A stretch of 64,000 nt of DNA, from NCBI RefSeq assembly GCF_020536995.1, contig NC_068363.1, forward strand, positions 7,153,350 through 7,217,349, read 5' to 3'. Source of the DNA: Dreissena polymorpha (Eukaryota > Mollusca > Bivalvia > Myida > Dreissenidae). The notes below the pieces were generated by a model, which saw only the letters and a list, made by a program, of their open reading frames with translations, ran no database searches and was not told where the DNA came from. Of the stretch, positions 11,406 through 25,401 are shown in pieces. The translations under genes were made by a program, and so were the position numbers. Every line of letters starts with the position of its first letter. Position 1 is the stretch's first letter.

Positions 11406-12560
11406 TAAAATGTTCTTATATGCAAGTAATATATCGATAAATAACGAATTTGCATGATTAACACGTTTCCATACACACGATGGACACTAATATATATTCA
11501 CGGGGATGTTCGCATGTTTGCCCAATCATAGTTGAGATTGTCGTTTGCATGCATACTTTTTAGACATTTGATGCAAACTCGCAAACGGTTTGAATCAATA
11601 TGCATGAATGTCATAAATATTGCACATGCATTTTGTCCTGAACGACGGTACATTACTATAAGAAAAGCCGAAACTAATACAAAACAACTAATTAATTATA
11701 ACGCAAAGAGCTTAAAATATACAATTCTACAATTCAGATATTTAACACAATGGTATATATCAATGTTATTCAATCAAGACATATGGAATAACCGTATCTC
11801 CTCGTGCGTATGTTACTGCAACTATTTGAGTATTCGCATTTATCCCAAACCATGACGACGCCATTCTCAGAAAGGTTGTTGTGGTCTGAACGCAACATTC
11901 CGTACAATGTATAGAAAAATAAAATAAAAAACAGATCTTGTTATGTGAAATAGTTGGAGTGAAGTAATTACATAAGTAAGATGATCGCCGGTTGCTGACT
12001 TCATTTATATAAAGGAAATATTTTGTATTGATAAATATTTACCATACGTGCTGCTATGTACTTTATGCTTGTGACAATGTCGTCATATAAACATTTATAT
12101 ATAATAAACCGTCACTAATTTTAAGTGCATTGCAGTTTATGCATTATTTGTCTTCGTATATGTATGTCTGTTTTTTGTCATATTTTTTTTTACAATATCA
12201 TAGAATGCATTTATAAATTTTATATTCACACTTTAATACTACAGAAATAAATGTGCAACAATCATGTTTCTCCACTTCGTGCCTATAGATTTTATGCCAA
12301 CTTTTAAATAATGATGCGTGTGCCAGACATTTCAAACCAAAATACCTTATAAAAGGTCTGCCCGGACCAGTCACACACCTTTTATTAGTCTTGATTTAAG
12401 AGAAAATTAGTGTAACGTTTTGTTAAAGTTGGCTGTTGACATGAATCCAGTCTGGAAATCCCCGTCTCTAGTTGAGCTGTCTCTGGAATAAATTAATTTC
12501 AAAAGCAAATTTAAGAGATTGTTTGTCGACGGAGAAGGATATTGTCTTAAGTCAAATGAT
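11406..12560. other. Intergenic DNA, no feature seen
   Basis: AT-rich sequence without a coding signal. The plus-strand open frame at 11532-11855 has no splice or family support. Confidence 0.4.
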
Positions 12561-12564
12561 CTGT

Positions 12565-12935
12565 ATTCTGGACTGACTTTGTTTATTTTTGCCTATGACT
12601 TGGATGACTTTTTTATTATTGTCTATGACTTGACCGACTTCTTTTTTTGTCAATGACTGGACTGACTTCTTTTTTTTGTATGTAACTTGCCTGACTTCTT
12701 TATTCCTCTATATGACTTGACTGACTTCTTTTTATTGCCTATGACTTGATTGACGTCTTTATTTTTTCATGTAACTTGACTGACTTCTTTTTTCTTGTCA
12801 ATGACTTGATTATATATTTTTTATATAGCTTAACTGAATTCTTTATTCTTGTCCATAACTTGACTGACTTCTTTATTATTGTTTATGACTTGACTGACTT
12901 CTTTCTTTTGGTCTTATGACTTAATGACTATGGGC
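12565..12935. repeat. Minisatellite of about 31-33 bp
   Basis: About eleven imperfect copies of a unit containing ATGACTTGACTGACTTCTTT followed by a T-rich spacer. Noncoding. Confidence 0.8.
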
Positions 12936-13379
12936 TTAGGCTTTCTGGTGTTAAGTCAACTTTTCAACAGACCCTCCGCTAACGCCGCATTTGAATCGGC
13001 ATTACGTAAAAGAGTTGGTTTGAAACAAAGACATATATGTAGCATACCCAGAATTTAATTAACACAGAGTCGATGGTTGTTTCGATAGTCTAAAAGTTTA
13101 TTTGAAAAATGCTATTAAAATTACCCATCAGCACGCTGTGTGGTATGTTACAATGTGCATAACAAGATAAGTATTGATGCAAATTTCAGTGTAAAAGGCA
13201 CTCAATGAAGTTACATGGAACGATTTTTTCTACTGTAAATATTAATATATTGGCCGATTATTTTAAACAAAATAGAAAAATATACTGGTATAACCATTAT
13301 CTATAATTTTGTGTAATAACCCCCAAATGACCATTATTTATGATGTTGTGTTATAACCCTCAAATATTTCATAGTTCAT

Positions 13380-14165
13380 TTTATTTAAATTGGTTTCCTT
13401 TTTTACTGGCATCCGTGTGCAGTTTTCATTAATGGAACAGAACTGTGTAAGCTTTAAAAAATCTGCGTCATCTTGTAAGCGTAATTTCATATTTTTTCAA
13501 CTTCAAGGGGAGATGATTCTGAACTTATTTTTACGTTGCTCATTTACGATAGGGGTTCTGTACTCATTGATATGAAAACACTGTAAAATTTTGAAAAAAA
13601 CATTGAATGAAAAATGTAAATTGCATAAAAAAGTTGCATTTCACAATACTTTGAAATTCAGTAAAAGATCATAATAGATTTATTGCTCCGATATACATCA
13701 TTTTCAATAAGGTTCGAGTAATACTGATATAAAAACACTTAACAAGTTTGGAAAAATTCAGACGAAAGTTGTGAAATCTTTTAAACAAGTGGAAATTGTT
13801 TATTTTGTCAAATTTAATAGAAAAAATTCTGGACTTATTGTCTCGATGTTTCTCGTTTTAAATGAGTTAAAAATGCTCATTGATATGAAGACACTGTAAG
13901 TTTGGAAAGAATCTGAAGAAAAATGTTGACATAATCATCTAACCAAGCAGTTTTTCACTTTTATTTTTAAATTCACAGAGACATAATTCTGGACTTATGG
14001 TCCGATATTGCTCATATAGAGTTTGGGTGGGGTCCTCATTGATAAAAACCTGTGAAAGTTTGGGAACAATCGGATGAAAATTTTGGACTTTAAACAACGA
14101 TTTCAAAATTTCTCAAATTCTAAGGAAGATAACTATGGACGTAATGGTCGGATAATGCTCAAGGG
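13380..14165. repeat. Tandem repeat, about 157-bp period, five degenerate units
   Basis: Each unit contains an ATTCTGGACTTAT-like block, a GATATTGCTCAT-like block, CTCATTGATATGAA, ACACTGTAA and GTTTGGAAA. Recognisable units start near 13510, 13665, 13825, 13980 and 14140. It resembles a widespread molluscan interspersed repeat. The short open frame at 13390-13575 is a by-product. Confidence 0.65.
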
Positions 14166-14182
14166 CCCATACCACCTGGATA

Positions 14183-14372
14183 GTAATACGTGTCGCGCTT
14201 CACGCTCTATAAGTGGTTCTTAAAAAAAAACACACCGAGGAGTGCTTGACTCTAGGGAAACGGGTTGCTGGGACACAGCTCCTCCTTGATAAGCGGCTGC
14301 TTCCTTTATCGCAACTCATTGTTACAATCAATAATACGTGTCGCGCTTCGCGCTCTATATGTGGTAGGGATA
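14183..14372. repeat. Direct repeats of a 30-bp block about 150 bp apart
   Basis: The block starting ATACGTGTCGCGCTTC and ending CTCTATA(A/T)GTGGT occurs near 14185 and 14333. The spacer between them holds no coding sequence. Confidence 0.55.
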
Positions 14373-14650
14373 GTACTTAGGACATATGATAGACAACCAT
14401 AAAAATACATGGATAATAGATGTGTTGTATGCATTTATTTGTTAATATAAAAACACGTTTATTTTTTTATAAGATATTTAAGTGATGTAAGAAATTTTAA
14501 TTAACGTTGTCACCACGAGGCATCCATTAATTGTAATAAAAATGTCTAATTGTAGTAAAATGGATTTTAAAATGTCTACATAAAATAAAGCTTTATTATA
14601 TTTATTAACCTGACTGAAAAAAATTGTCAGCCGCCGAACTGTTCCGTTTG

Positions 14651-14740
14651 TGCCGGAACCCGGGATTGAACCGGGGGCCTTTAGATGATTGTTGCGTAAA
14701 CAACTTCAGTCTAACGCTCTCCCAGCTGAGCTATTCCGGC
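14651..14740 (-). tRNA. tRNA-Phe(GAA)-like gene with a 17-nt intron
   Basis: The minus strand folds into a full cloverleaf. Acceptor stem GCCGGAA pairs perfectly with TTCCGGC, D-stem GCTC/GAGC, anticodon stem TTAGA/TCTAA, T-stem CCCGG/CCGGG, and loop CTGAAGA with anticodon GAA. Box A (TAGCTCAGCTGGGAG) and box B (GGTTCAATCCC) are intact. A 17-nt insert (14687-14703) lies exactly between positions 37 and 38, the canonical place for tRNA introns, and has its own TTGTT/AACAA stem. A T-run terminator follows roughly 25-35 bases downstream (near 14615-14622). It could be a pseudogene, but every stem is perfectly paired. Confidence 0.8.
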
Positions 14741-15312
14741 TGACATCATTTATGTACTGCTATTTGGTGAAGTTGTGTATAACGATCGTTATTATATGTC
14801 TATTAATAAACTAATACATTGTACGTTTTCGTTCCACTTCGCCTTCCAATAAACTTGCTTGCGCGATAGGTCGTCAAATATCGTACTACATTGATTCTCC
14901 ACTAAATAAGCAAATTAGAAAAACCACAAAATAAATATATTTTGATTATGTTTTGTTTTTATACAAAACCAGAAAGTTTCGCGTATTTGCCCAGTCCCTG
15001 TGATCTTTCTCCTGTGATCAGTTGAGGATCAGTTATTAATTAAAACAATTAGCTTTGCATTATTGGCAATCAATGTTGTAATGAATGTAATAGGCACAAA
15101 TGCAGTACTTATTTACACTAATTTACACAAAAAATCACCACTATGCAAGATATTCTTAAAACAAAAATATATACATTGATCCGTAAAATAACTTCTCCTC
15201 CCATAAGCGAAAAAAAAATGCATTACATACTAGTCGCCGCTCTACAGAGCGACGCCATTAATAGCGTATACACGTCGACCAAACGATTTTCTTAGCGGTA
15301 TATAAAGTATAT

Positions 15313-15932
15313 AGGCCATGTCCTAATAGGGGTCTCCATGCACCCCCCCCACACCTGGAATTAATTTTGACCTATACCAAGTTGTTCAGTATCTCAAGTA
15401 ATTAATTTTTTTCACTTGTCCTCAAAGATAAACTCAATTGAAAATATTCATATCAACCAGTTTCCTTGGCAACCGCCACTCAAAATTAGAAAACGGACCA
15501 GGGCGACTATATCATATCATTATTATATTATATCTTATCGTAATACAAACTAATTAGTGTTTAAACTAAGGCTACACATTGTGCTTTATCTTAAAGACCA
15601 AATTATATATTTATCTCATTTGCAAATTCATGAATATAAATGAGAAACTAACAAAATCGGGAAAAAAAGACAAATATTACTATATATACTAGAATATTTT
15701 TTTGTACAGATTGTGTGTTTAGTAAATATGTCAATGTCAGCATAATCCACTACTTGCAGATATTCAAAACATGCGATGTAAAGGACATTTCTTGAAGCTA
15801 AATAGATTTACTATTATTAAAATTACTTACTTGAGTTACTGAACAACTTGGTATAGGTGAAAATTTATCCCAGGTGGGAGGGCGGAGTGGGGGGGGGGTG
15901 CATGTAGACCCCTATTAGAACCTGGCCTAATA
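15313..15932. mobile_element. DNA element with TIRs of about 95 bp
   Basis: The left arm (from AGGCCATGTCCTAATAGGGG through a C-run to TATACCAAGTTGTTCAGTA) reappears inverted on the right (TACTGAACAACTTGGTATA, a G-run, CCCCTATTAGAACCTGGCCT). The arms match over about 95 bp with some divergence. The interior is AT-rich with no open frame, so this is a non-autonomous element of about 620 bp. Confidence 0.75.
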
Positions 15933-16104
15933 GTGTAGTTATTTCACTGGGTATGTAATCTTGTACATTGTCTGTAAAAAGTTCAATTTCAGGGACGACG
16001 ACTCTTGATAAGTGATTTTATTGCACAGACTTATCTTCCCTTGGTATAACAAGACAACATGTTGAAGCCGCTGTAAACATCATAATGTCTGATTTTCCCG
16101 TCTA

Positions 16105-16160
16105 AAGGCGATGACAAAGGCGATGACCAAGGCGATGACCAAGGCGATGACCAAGGCTAT
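16105..16160. repeat. Short 12-bp tandem repeat
   Basis: GGCGATGACCAA is repeated about four times in tandem. Confidence 0.8.
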
Positions 16161-16479
16161 GTATGACCAAGGTTAGACGTTGAGGTTTTCTAAGGCTCGA
16201 TAATTAGATTTATCTATATTCAACACTAATCAAGTATTTTATATGAACCGAGCGGATGTTAGCATTTCCTTCGATAATGTTTTTCGGTTGAATTACTAAT
16301 AAAATAAAATGTTAATACACTTATGCATATTAAAAAAAGCACCAATACATTTAAATCTTTCATACAATCTCGAAATTCCATATGGCCATGTCAACTGTAT
16401 GGTTGCAATGCAGGATGAGTATGAGCCAAAGTTTTGAGCGACATTGCCAAGGACAGTGGTTTGGGAGAACCAAAAAAGA

Positions 16480-19400
16480 CTCACATGGGGTGGGATACCT
16501 CGAGGACACATGGGGAGGGATAACCCGATGACACTCACATGGAGAGGGATACCTCGAGGACACACATGGGGAGGGATAACAGCGGGAACACATGGAAAGG
16601 GATAACCTGAGGACACACATGGGGAGGGTTAACCTGAAGACACACATGGGGAGGGATACCTCGAGGACATGAAAGGGATGACATGGGGGCACACGTGGGA
16701 GGGATAACCCGAGGACACACATGAGGAGGGATAACTTGAAGACACAAATGGGTTAACTTGAGGACACACACGGGGAGGGATAACATGAGGATACATATGG
16801 GGAGGGATAACTCGAGGATACGCCTGGGGAGGGTAAACAGAGGGCACACATGGGGAGGTATAACCCAAGGACGCTAACAAGGGGAGGGGTATCACGAGGA
16901 CTCACATGGGGTGGGATAAACCGAGGACTTACAAGGGGAGGGATACCTCGAGGACACACATGGGGAGGGATAACCTGAAGACACAAATAGGGAGGAATAA
17001 CCTGAGGACACACAAGGTGAGGGATAACCCGAGGACAAACATGATGAGGGTTAAAATGAGGACACACATGGGAAGGGATAACCCGAGGACACACATGGGG
17101 AGGAATAAACCGAAGACACCCATGGGAAGGGGATACCTCGAGGACTCACATTGGGAGGGCTACCTCGAGGACACACATGGGGAGGGATAACCCGAGGACA
17201 CACATGGGGAGGATACCTCGAGGACACAGATGTTGAGGGATAACCCGAGGACACATGGGGAGGGATATCCCTAGGTATCAGATGGGGATGAATAATACGA
17301 GGACACACATGGGGAGGGATAACTCGAGGACACACATGGAAGGATTACCCGATTACACACATGGGTAGGAATAGCCCGAGGACACACATGGGAAAGGATA
17401 CCTCGAGGACAAACATGGGGTGGGATAACTCGAGGATACACATGGGTAGGGATAACTCGAGGACACACATATGGGAAGGGAAACGTCGAGAACACACACA
17501 TGAAGATGGATAACCCGAGGACACACATGGGGTGGAATAACCCGAGGACACACATGTGGAGGGATAACCCGAGGACACACACATGGGGAGGGAAGCCTCG
17601 ATGACACACACACATGGGCAGGGATAAATCGAGGACACACATGGGGAGAGATAACCCGAAGACACACATGGCAAGGAATAACCCCAAGACACCCATGGGG
17701 AGGGATACCTCGAGGACTCACATTGGGAGGGCTACCTTATAACCCTAAGATTCACATGGGGAGGGATAACCCGAGGACAAACACATGGGTAGAGATTTCC
17801 CAAGGACGCACATGTGAAGGGATACCTTGAGGACAAACATGGGGAAGGATAACCCGCGACAGACATGGGGAGGGATAATTCGAGGACGCACATATGGGAA
17901 GGGATTCATCGAGGACACGCACATGGGGAGGGAAAACCCGAGGACACACATATGGAGGAATAACCCGAGGACACACATGGGGGAGAAAAACCCGAGGACA
18001 AACACATGGGGAGGGATACCTCGAGGACACACACACATGGGGAGGGATAAATCGAGGACACACATGGGGAGGGATAACCCGAAGACACACATGGGGAGGG
18101 ATAACCCGAGGACACACATGTGAAGGGATAATCCGAGGACACATATGGGGATGAACAACTCGAGGACACACATGGGGTGGAGTAACCTGAAGACAAACAT
18201 ATTGGGAGTGATATCCCGAGGACATCCATGTGGAGGGATACCTCGAAAACACATCAAGCGGGATAACCCGAAGACACACACATCGGGAGGGATAACCCGA
18301 GGACACACATGTGGAGGATACCTCGAGGACACAGATGTGGAGGGATAACCCGAGGACACATGGGGAGGGATATCCATAGGCCTCAGATGGGGATGGATAA
18401 TACGAGGACACACATGGGGAGGGAAAACCCGAGGCCACACATGGGGAGGGATAACCCGAAGACACACATGGCAATGAATAACCCGAAGACACCCATGGGG
18501 AGGGATACCTCGAGGACTCACATTGGGAGGGCTACATCGAGGACAAACACATCGAGGGATAACCCAAGGACTCACATGGGGAGGGATTACCCAAGGACTC
18601 ATATTGGGAAAGATACATCGAGAACTCACGTGGGAAGGGATAATCCGAGGAAACACATGGGGAGGAATACCTCGAGGACTCACATGGGAAGGAATACCTC
18701 GAGGACTCACATGGGAAGGAATACCTCGAGGACAAACATAAGAAGAGATAACCCGATGACTCACACATGGGGATGGATAACCCGAGGACTCACATAGGGA
18801 GGGATAACCTGAGGACACACATGGGGAGGGATGCCTCGATGACATACATAGGGTTCATACTCACGTGGGGAGAGATAACCCGAGGACTCACATAGGGAGG
18901 GATAACCCGAGGACACACATGGGGAGGGAGGCCTCGAAGACATACATATGGTAGGATAACCCGAGGACTCACGTGGGTAGAGATACCCCGAGGACACACA
19001 TGGGGAGGGATGCCTCGAAGACATACATATGGTAGGATAACCCGAGGACTCACGTGGGTAGAGATACCCCGAGGACACACATGGGGAGGGATGCCTCGAA
19101 GACATACATATGGTAGGATAACCCGAGGACTCACGTGGGTAGAGATACCCCGAGGGCACACATGGGGAGGGATGCCACGAAGACATACATATGGTAGGAT
19201 AACCCGAGGACTCACGTGGGTAGAGATACCCCGAGGACACACATGGGGAAGGACAACACGTGGACATACTTGGGGAGGGATAACCCGAGGACACACAACG
19301 GGAGGAATATATCGATGACACATGGGGAGAGATAACCCGAGGACATACAACGGGAGGAATACCTCGGTGACACATGGGGAGAGATAACCCAAAGACATAC

Positions 19401-21755
19401 ATGGGGAGAGATACCTCGAGGACGCACACATGGGGAGGTTTAAACAAGGGCTCACATGGGGAGGGATACCTCGAGGACACACACATGGGGATTGATAACC
19501 CAAGGACACACATGGGGAGGGATAACCCGAGAAAATACATGGGGAGGGATAACCTGAGGAATCACATGGGGAGGGATACCTTGGGACCATACTCACATGG
19601 GGAGGGATAACCCGAGAACACACATGGGGAGGGATAACCCGAGGACACACATGAAGCCTCGAAGACACTCACATGGGGAGGGATACCTCAAAGACACACA
19701 TGGGGAGGGATACCTCGAGGACACACATGGGGAGGGATAACCTTAAGATTCACATAGGGAGGGATAACCTGAGGACAAACACATTGGTAGGGATAACCCA
19801 AAGGACACACATCGGAAGATATACCTCGAGGACAAACATTGGGAGGGATAACCCGAGGACACATATGAGGAGGGATAATCCGAGTACACACATATGAGAA
19901 GGGATACGTCGAGGACACACACATAGGGAGAGAAACCCCGAGGACACACATAGGGAGGAATAACCCGAGGACACACATTGGGAGGAATGACCCGAGGGCA
20001 CAAACATGGGGAGGGATACCTCGAAGACACACACATGGGGAGGGATTACCCGAAGACACACATGGGAAGGGATAATCCGAGGACACACATGTGAAGGGAT
20101 AGCCCGAGGACATATATGGGGATGAATAACTCGAGGGCACACATAGGGATGAATAACACGAGGACAAACACATGGGGAGTTTTCACCCGAGGACACCCAT
20201 GTGGAGGGATACCTCGAAAACACACATCGGGGAGGAATAACACGAAGACACACATGGGGAGAGATAACCCGAGGACACACACATGGGGAGAGATACCTCG
20301 AGGACACACACACATGGGGATGGATAAATCGAGGACACACATGGGGAGGGATAACCCGAAGACACACATGTGAAGGGATAACCCGATGACACATATGGGG
20401 ATGGATAACTAGGGGACACACATGGGGAGGAATAACCCGAGGACACACGCATGGGGAGGGATAACCCGAGGACACCCATGTGGAGGGATACTTCGAAAAC
20501 AAACATGGGGAGGGATAACCCGAAGACACACATGGGGAGGGAAAACCCGAGGACACACATGTGGAGGATATCTCGAGGACACACATGTGGAGGGATAACC
20601 CGAGGACACAGGGGGAGGGACATCCCGAGGTCTTACATGGGGAGGGATAATACGAGGACACACATTGGGAGGGATAACCCGAGGACACACATGGAAGGAT
20701 TACCCGAGGACACACATGGGGAGGAATTAACCCGAGGACACATATGGGAGGATAACCCGATGACACACATGGGGAGGGATTTCCCGATAACACACATGGA
20801 GGCATAACCCGAGAACACACATGGGGAGAGATAACTCAAGGACACATATAAGGAGCGATATCTCGAGGACACACATGGGGAGGGATACCGAGACACACAT
20901 GGGGAGGGATAACTCGAGGACACACACATTGGGAGGGATAATCCGAGGACACACATGGGGAGGAAGAACCCGAGGACACACATCAGTAGGGATCACCCGA
21001 GATAACACATAATGATGGGTTACCCGAGGAAACACATGAGGAGGGATAACCCGAAGACACACACATGTGGAGGGATACCTCGAGGACACACACACATGGG
21101 GAGGGATAAAACGATGACACACATGGGTAGGGATAACCCGAAGACACACATGGGGAGAGATAACCCGAGGACACACATGTGAAGGGAAAACCGGAGGACA
21201 CACATGAAGGAATAACCCGATGACACACATGGGGAGGTATAAACCGTGGGACAAAAAGGGCGGTATATCCCGATGACAAACATGAGGGAATAACCCGAAG
21301 ACACACATGGGGAGGGATAACATGAGGACACACATGGGGAGGTATAAACCGAGGACACAAGGGGCACTATTTCCCGAGGAAAGACAAGGGGCAGTATACA
21401 CCGCGGACAAACATGGGAAGGTATAAACCGATGACACAAGGGACAGCTTTTATTTGTCGATATGCCAAGTGAAAAGTCTAAACAATGCTCGCCCTTTCCT
21501 TCGCCAAATCAGACTCGAAAGAAAGGATACCTCGAGGACAAACATGGGGTGGGATAACCCGAGGATACACATGGGGAGGGATAACTCGAGGACACACATA
21601 TGGGAAGGGAAACGTCGAGAACACACACATGGAGATGAATAACCCGAGGACACACATGGGGTGGAATAACCCGAGGACACACATGGGGTGGAATAATCCG
21701 AGGACACACATGGGGTGGAATAACCCGAGGACACACATGGGTGGAATAATCTTGA
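16480..21755. repeat. Giant 27-bp minisatellite of about 5.3 kb
   Basis: The basic unit reads GAGGACACACATGGGGAGGG then ATAACCC, 27 bases, repeated roughly 190 times with variants (ACCTCGAGGA, CACACACATGG, CATGTGGAGG). Because 27 is a multiple of three, many overlapping frames stay open on both strands as 9-residue repeats (VCPRVIPPH, CVSSGYPSP, MCVLGLSLP on the minus strand). Nothing suggests that these are translated: no dominant frame, and frames shift along the array. About 85 bases of unrelated sequence interrupt it at 21436-21521. Confidence 0.95.
18945..19255. repeat. Higher-order 81-bp repeat inside the minisatellite
   Basis: A trimer of the 27-bp unit, marked by ACTCACGTGGGTAGAGATAC and GAAGACATACATATGGTAGG, is repeated four times almost without change. 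That points to recent homogenisation of this segment. Confidence 0.85.
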
Positions 21756-24754
21756 TAAAATTGGTGTGTTTTACCATTCCATTATTCTACCATTCATAAA
21801 ATCGAGCAAATAAAATGGAATTATTTAACTTTTTTCAAAACAATTGTTTGTCTGCTACTATGTATAGAACCAGAGGTTAGCATCGCTTTAAACTTTCTTA
21901 TAGTGTATTGTACAACAAACACCGATAAAAAACTGGTTTATCTCTGATGTGCATCAATACTAAAAAGGAATCAAAATGGTATAACTGGTTACTGTTTTTT
22001 TTTTAACTTTTTTAAACAAATTAGTTATCTTTTTCTAAACAAATTTCAGAAACATATAACACTTTAGGCTTCATTAAGACCCTATAACCACAAACTACTG
22101 GCACTGTGGTCTCAAAGTCCTTAACAATGCATACCAGGACGTTGAAGAAAAAAGATGTACTTATTTGCCCATTTAATGCTGAAGATCCGTCACAGTTGAT
22201 GCAAATTAAACGTTAACGTCCATCTGATCATATGTTATTACGTTTTAAATTCATTATAACAACTGTTTAAGAAAAGGACATTCTTTGTGTCAAGTAATTA
22301 AAACATTGTGGAAAGTTATGAATGTGGAGCAGAACAGATGCCATTAAGTGTTAGTTAACTACAAAAAAGCTTCATTGCTTTGTAACAATGATTTTCTTGT
22401 CATTCAACAAAACAAATATCATTACATGAGCACAGCTGATTTTTTTTGCTGGAAAACCCTTTAGTGGATCCGAAAATGGTTGCACGAGGATATAACAATG
22501 TGTTTTTGTAATAAATCGTGGTATAATGCAAGGTTATTAACCAGTTACTCATTAGTCTTCGGCAATAGTCAAAGGGTGTTCTTTGATTTAAGTCAAGTAA
22601 AGATTCAGTTGAATGCATATAACATCAACTGGAAAAGAGACACAGCCAATGAATGCTAAGAATTAATTATTTATTTGCTTTGAAGATATCCTATTTAATT
22701 GTAACGCGGGTAATGAGATATTGGATTGAGGCTGATTTAGAAAGCACCCATACAAGTATGCTAAAACAATGCGGTTTTACACAATTTGTATGACCAGTGA
22801 AACCAAAATGCTTCCTGTATCGTAAGTTTTCGGAAGCTGACATAACATTCCGTTAATTATCATCTAAAATGTATTTTCTTTTTATAAGATTATGCACTCA
22901 TTCAAGTTAATAAAATTGTTTTCCAGCCATCTAGAAAATTGTCGAAAACGATTATTGGACTGGGGTTTTGACCCACAATAAGTAGGCTTAAAATTTTGTT
23001 TTGATATCTATAACAGTTATAGACATTTATAACGATGGCAAAAGTTGCAAAACAATCATTTAGTATCAAATATCTATTAATTAGTGTCTATTTATACGAA
23101 TTAGAGTGCCTGGTTAATAAATTTGCATTACACAGAAAATAAATATCTATTTGTAACAAAGATTCCGATTCAATTTGCGGGGACCAGCTTCTTATACCTT
23201 CTCAAATTTTGCTGTCACATTTTCTGTTGATTTCATATATTCTACTGTTAAAACTTGTAAATAAAAATCACGCGCTATCTTGGAAATGACTTAATCGAAA
23301 AATTAATTATATGGTGACCTGTCGGTTGCATATTGAAAAAACATAATGTTAACGCTTAAATACGAAGACCCACTTGGTTCCTGTAAAAAATAAATAACCG
23401 TTTTTCCGTCCAATAAAGTTGGGTGCAACTTATAGTACATTTTTTTTATTTGTCCAAAAACATTGGGTGCGAAAGCACCCAACGCACCCCCCCTGGCTAC
23501 GTTTATGATGATGCATTAAACATGACGCGTCTAATTTTCAAAATACTACTGTCGTCAGGGTTAGAGAAGCCACACATGTGACAAATGCCAGTCAGAATTC
23601 AAATGCGCGTATAGTTCCACCAGAAAGGTTGGCTGACGACGACCTATGGAAGCTATCACATTTGTGCACAGAAACGCCATAAACAGCTTTACCGACAGCT
23701 GTTTCGAGTTTAAATAATTACTTGTAATTGCTATAAATCTGCTGTGTCGAAATCTCATCAAATATTAATTTTTGTTTTACGCTATTCGTTCTATTTTATC
23801 GGCGCTTAATTTGAAACATTCAATATTTAATAGGTGCTGTCACATTTTAGCATATAGATTTACCGTGTTTTCATGTATTTTCACTTCTTTAATAAAATTT
23901 ATAAAGAATAACGACTTAGCTCAACCGCCTTGTATCAAAATTTCAACAGTGTTTAATTATAAATTAAAAAAACTTCTGTATATATTAACCGTAGGCTGAC
24001 GCCATTCTATTATTTTTTTATAGATATTTTTTAATATATATTTTGGTTGTATACTATTGTAAATATAAAATGTATTTTTAACATTGTTATTACATTCAAA
24101 TTAATTGTTAGTATACTTGATACATATAAACTCAAACTTATATATAAGGTTCATCGCGTAATGCATCAGACTCTTGCGTTTCTTGTATAAAATCGTGGAT
24201 TTTGACAGATAAATCATATAAACGACTTATATGGTTCATATTTCAAGATGTTCATAATTATAAACATTAGTCTTCTGACAACAAATTAGTCAACTGATCC
24301 GCGTATCACAATCTGAATTCTCAATGTGCTGATAACAACAACTACAATTCATGAGTAATATCATATGACTATTATTCAATACAACACCTTTATCGTCGTG
24401 TACCGTTATCAGCAAACACGAAACAATGCACAGAGAAACTTCTCTAAACCGGACTGTCCCAGGACTTTGGGAACATTCCGCTTTAGGTAGGTGTCCCTGT
24501 AAAAAAGGTAAACTGTCCGATATTCAGAAGGTCAATTACATTATACTTAAAAAACATACACTTTCAGCACATGTTTACAGTTTATTCGTAATTATCAACC
24601 ATTGCATTGTATAACACATCACAGGCAGACAGACAAAGTTTATTCAGACCTATATATATATAGTACGTGGTCTTCATACTCAACAATAAACATTATATTC
24701 CGTCGCGTGAATGCGAATAATAACATAACATTGTATAACATAAAGTCAATTAAA
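21756..24754. other. Gene-poor intergenic DNA
   Basis: About 3 kb of AT-rich sequence. I see no coding exon, tRNA or inverted-repeat element that I can defend; the short open frames (22400-22618, 23561-23761, 23772-23999) lack splice or family support. Confidence 0.4.
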
Positions 24755-25401
24755 ATACAGGCCTTAAAGAATTTTTCCAGAGCCACTCGCTCTTCAGGGC
24801 GCGTAGGCCTGACAATCCACTCGCCCTTCACTTTAATCTAGTCGCCCTTCGAGTTTTAATATTTCGGACGAACTATCAATGAAAGACACGCTTGATTGAC
24901 AAATGGTTACAATATGGTAATTTTTGGCTAAGGCTTTTGATCACGAATTATTCTGTTTATTAATAATTATTTGTTCTGTTTATTTTTAATTAAATATAAG
25001 AAGAATTATAATTAACCAGTTATGTATTATTTTTTTATTGATATTTACATTAAAATCAAATTTTATTCTTCACGGAATGACCAATATATATATATATATA
25101 TAATTCACTTTTAACCGATTAGCTAAGAGCAATGGCACCTACGAAAAGAGCGCAGCCGATTTCGAGAATTATTTGTACTGTTCTCGTGACGTCATTTTTC
25201 ATTGTTAAAACGAAAGTGCCGTTTCTTTGTGTACTATACCTATTTTTTGTTCGTTCGAATTTGTATCAATGTGGCAGGAGTTCTGGATATATAATTCTTG
25301 AAAACAAGGTTAGTCGAGTATTTAACAAACTTTACTCGCCCGACCGTCAACTTCGCTCGCATATGCGAGCGGTCGAGTGGATTCTTCAAGGCCTGAAATA
25401 C
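24755..25401. mobile_element. Candidate DNA element with short TIRs
   Basis: The left end CAGGCCTTAAAGAAT (24758) matches the inverted right end ATTCTTCAAGGCCTG (25381-25395) with one mismatch. Subterminal GAGCCACTCGCTC and GAGCGGTCGAGTGG blocks are also inverted copies, and a perfect palindrome GCTCGCATATGCGAGC lies near the right end. The element is about 640 bp with no credible open frame. Confidence 0.55.

Noticed and set aside
16296-21799. Dozens of overlapping open frames on both strands, up to 366 codons
   Set aside because: They are products of a 27-bp tandem repeat whose period is nine codons. No single frame dominates, frames shift along the array, and both strands are equally open.
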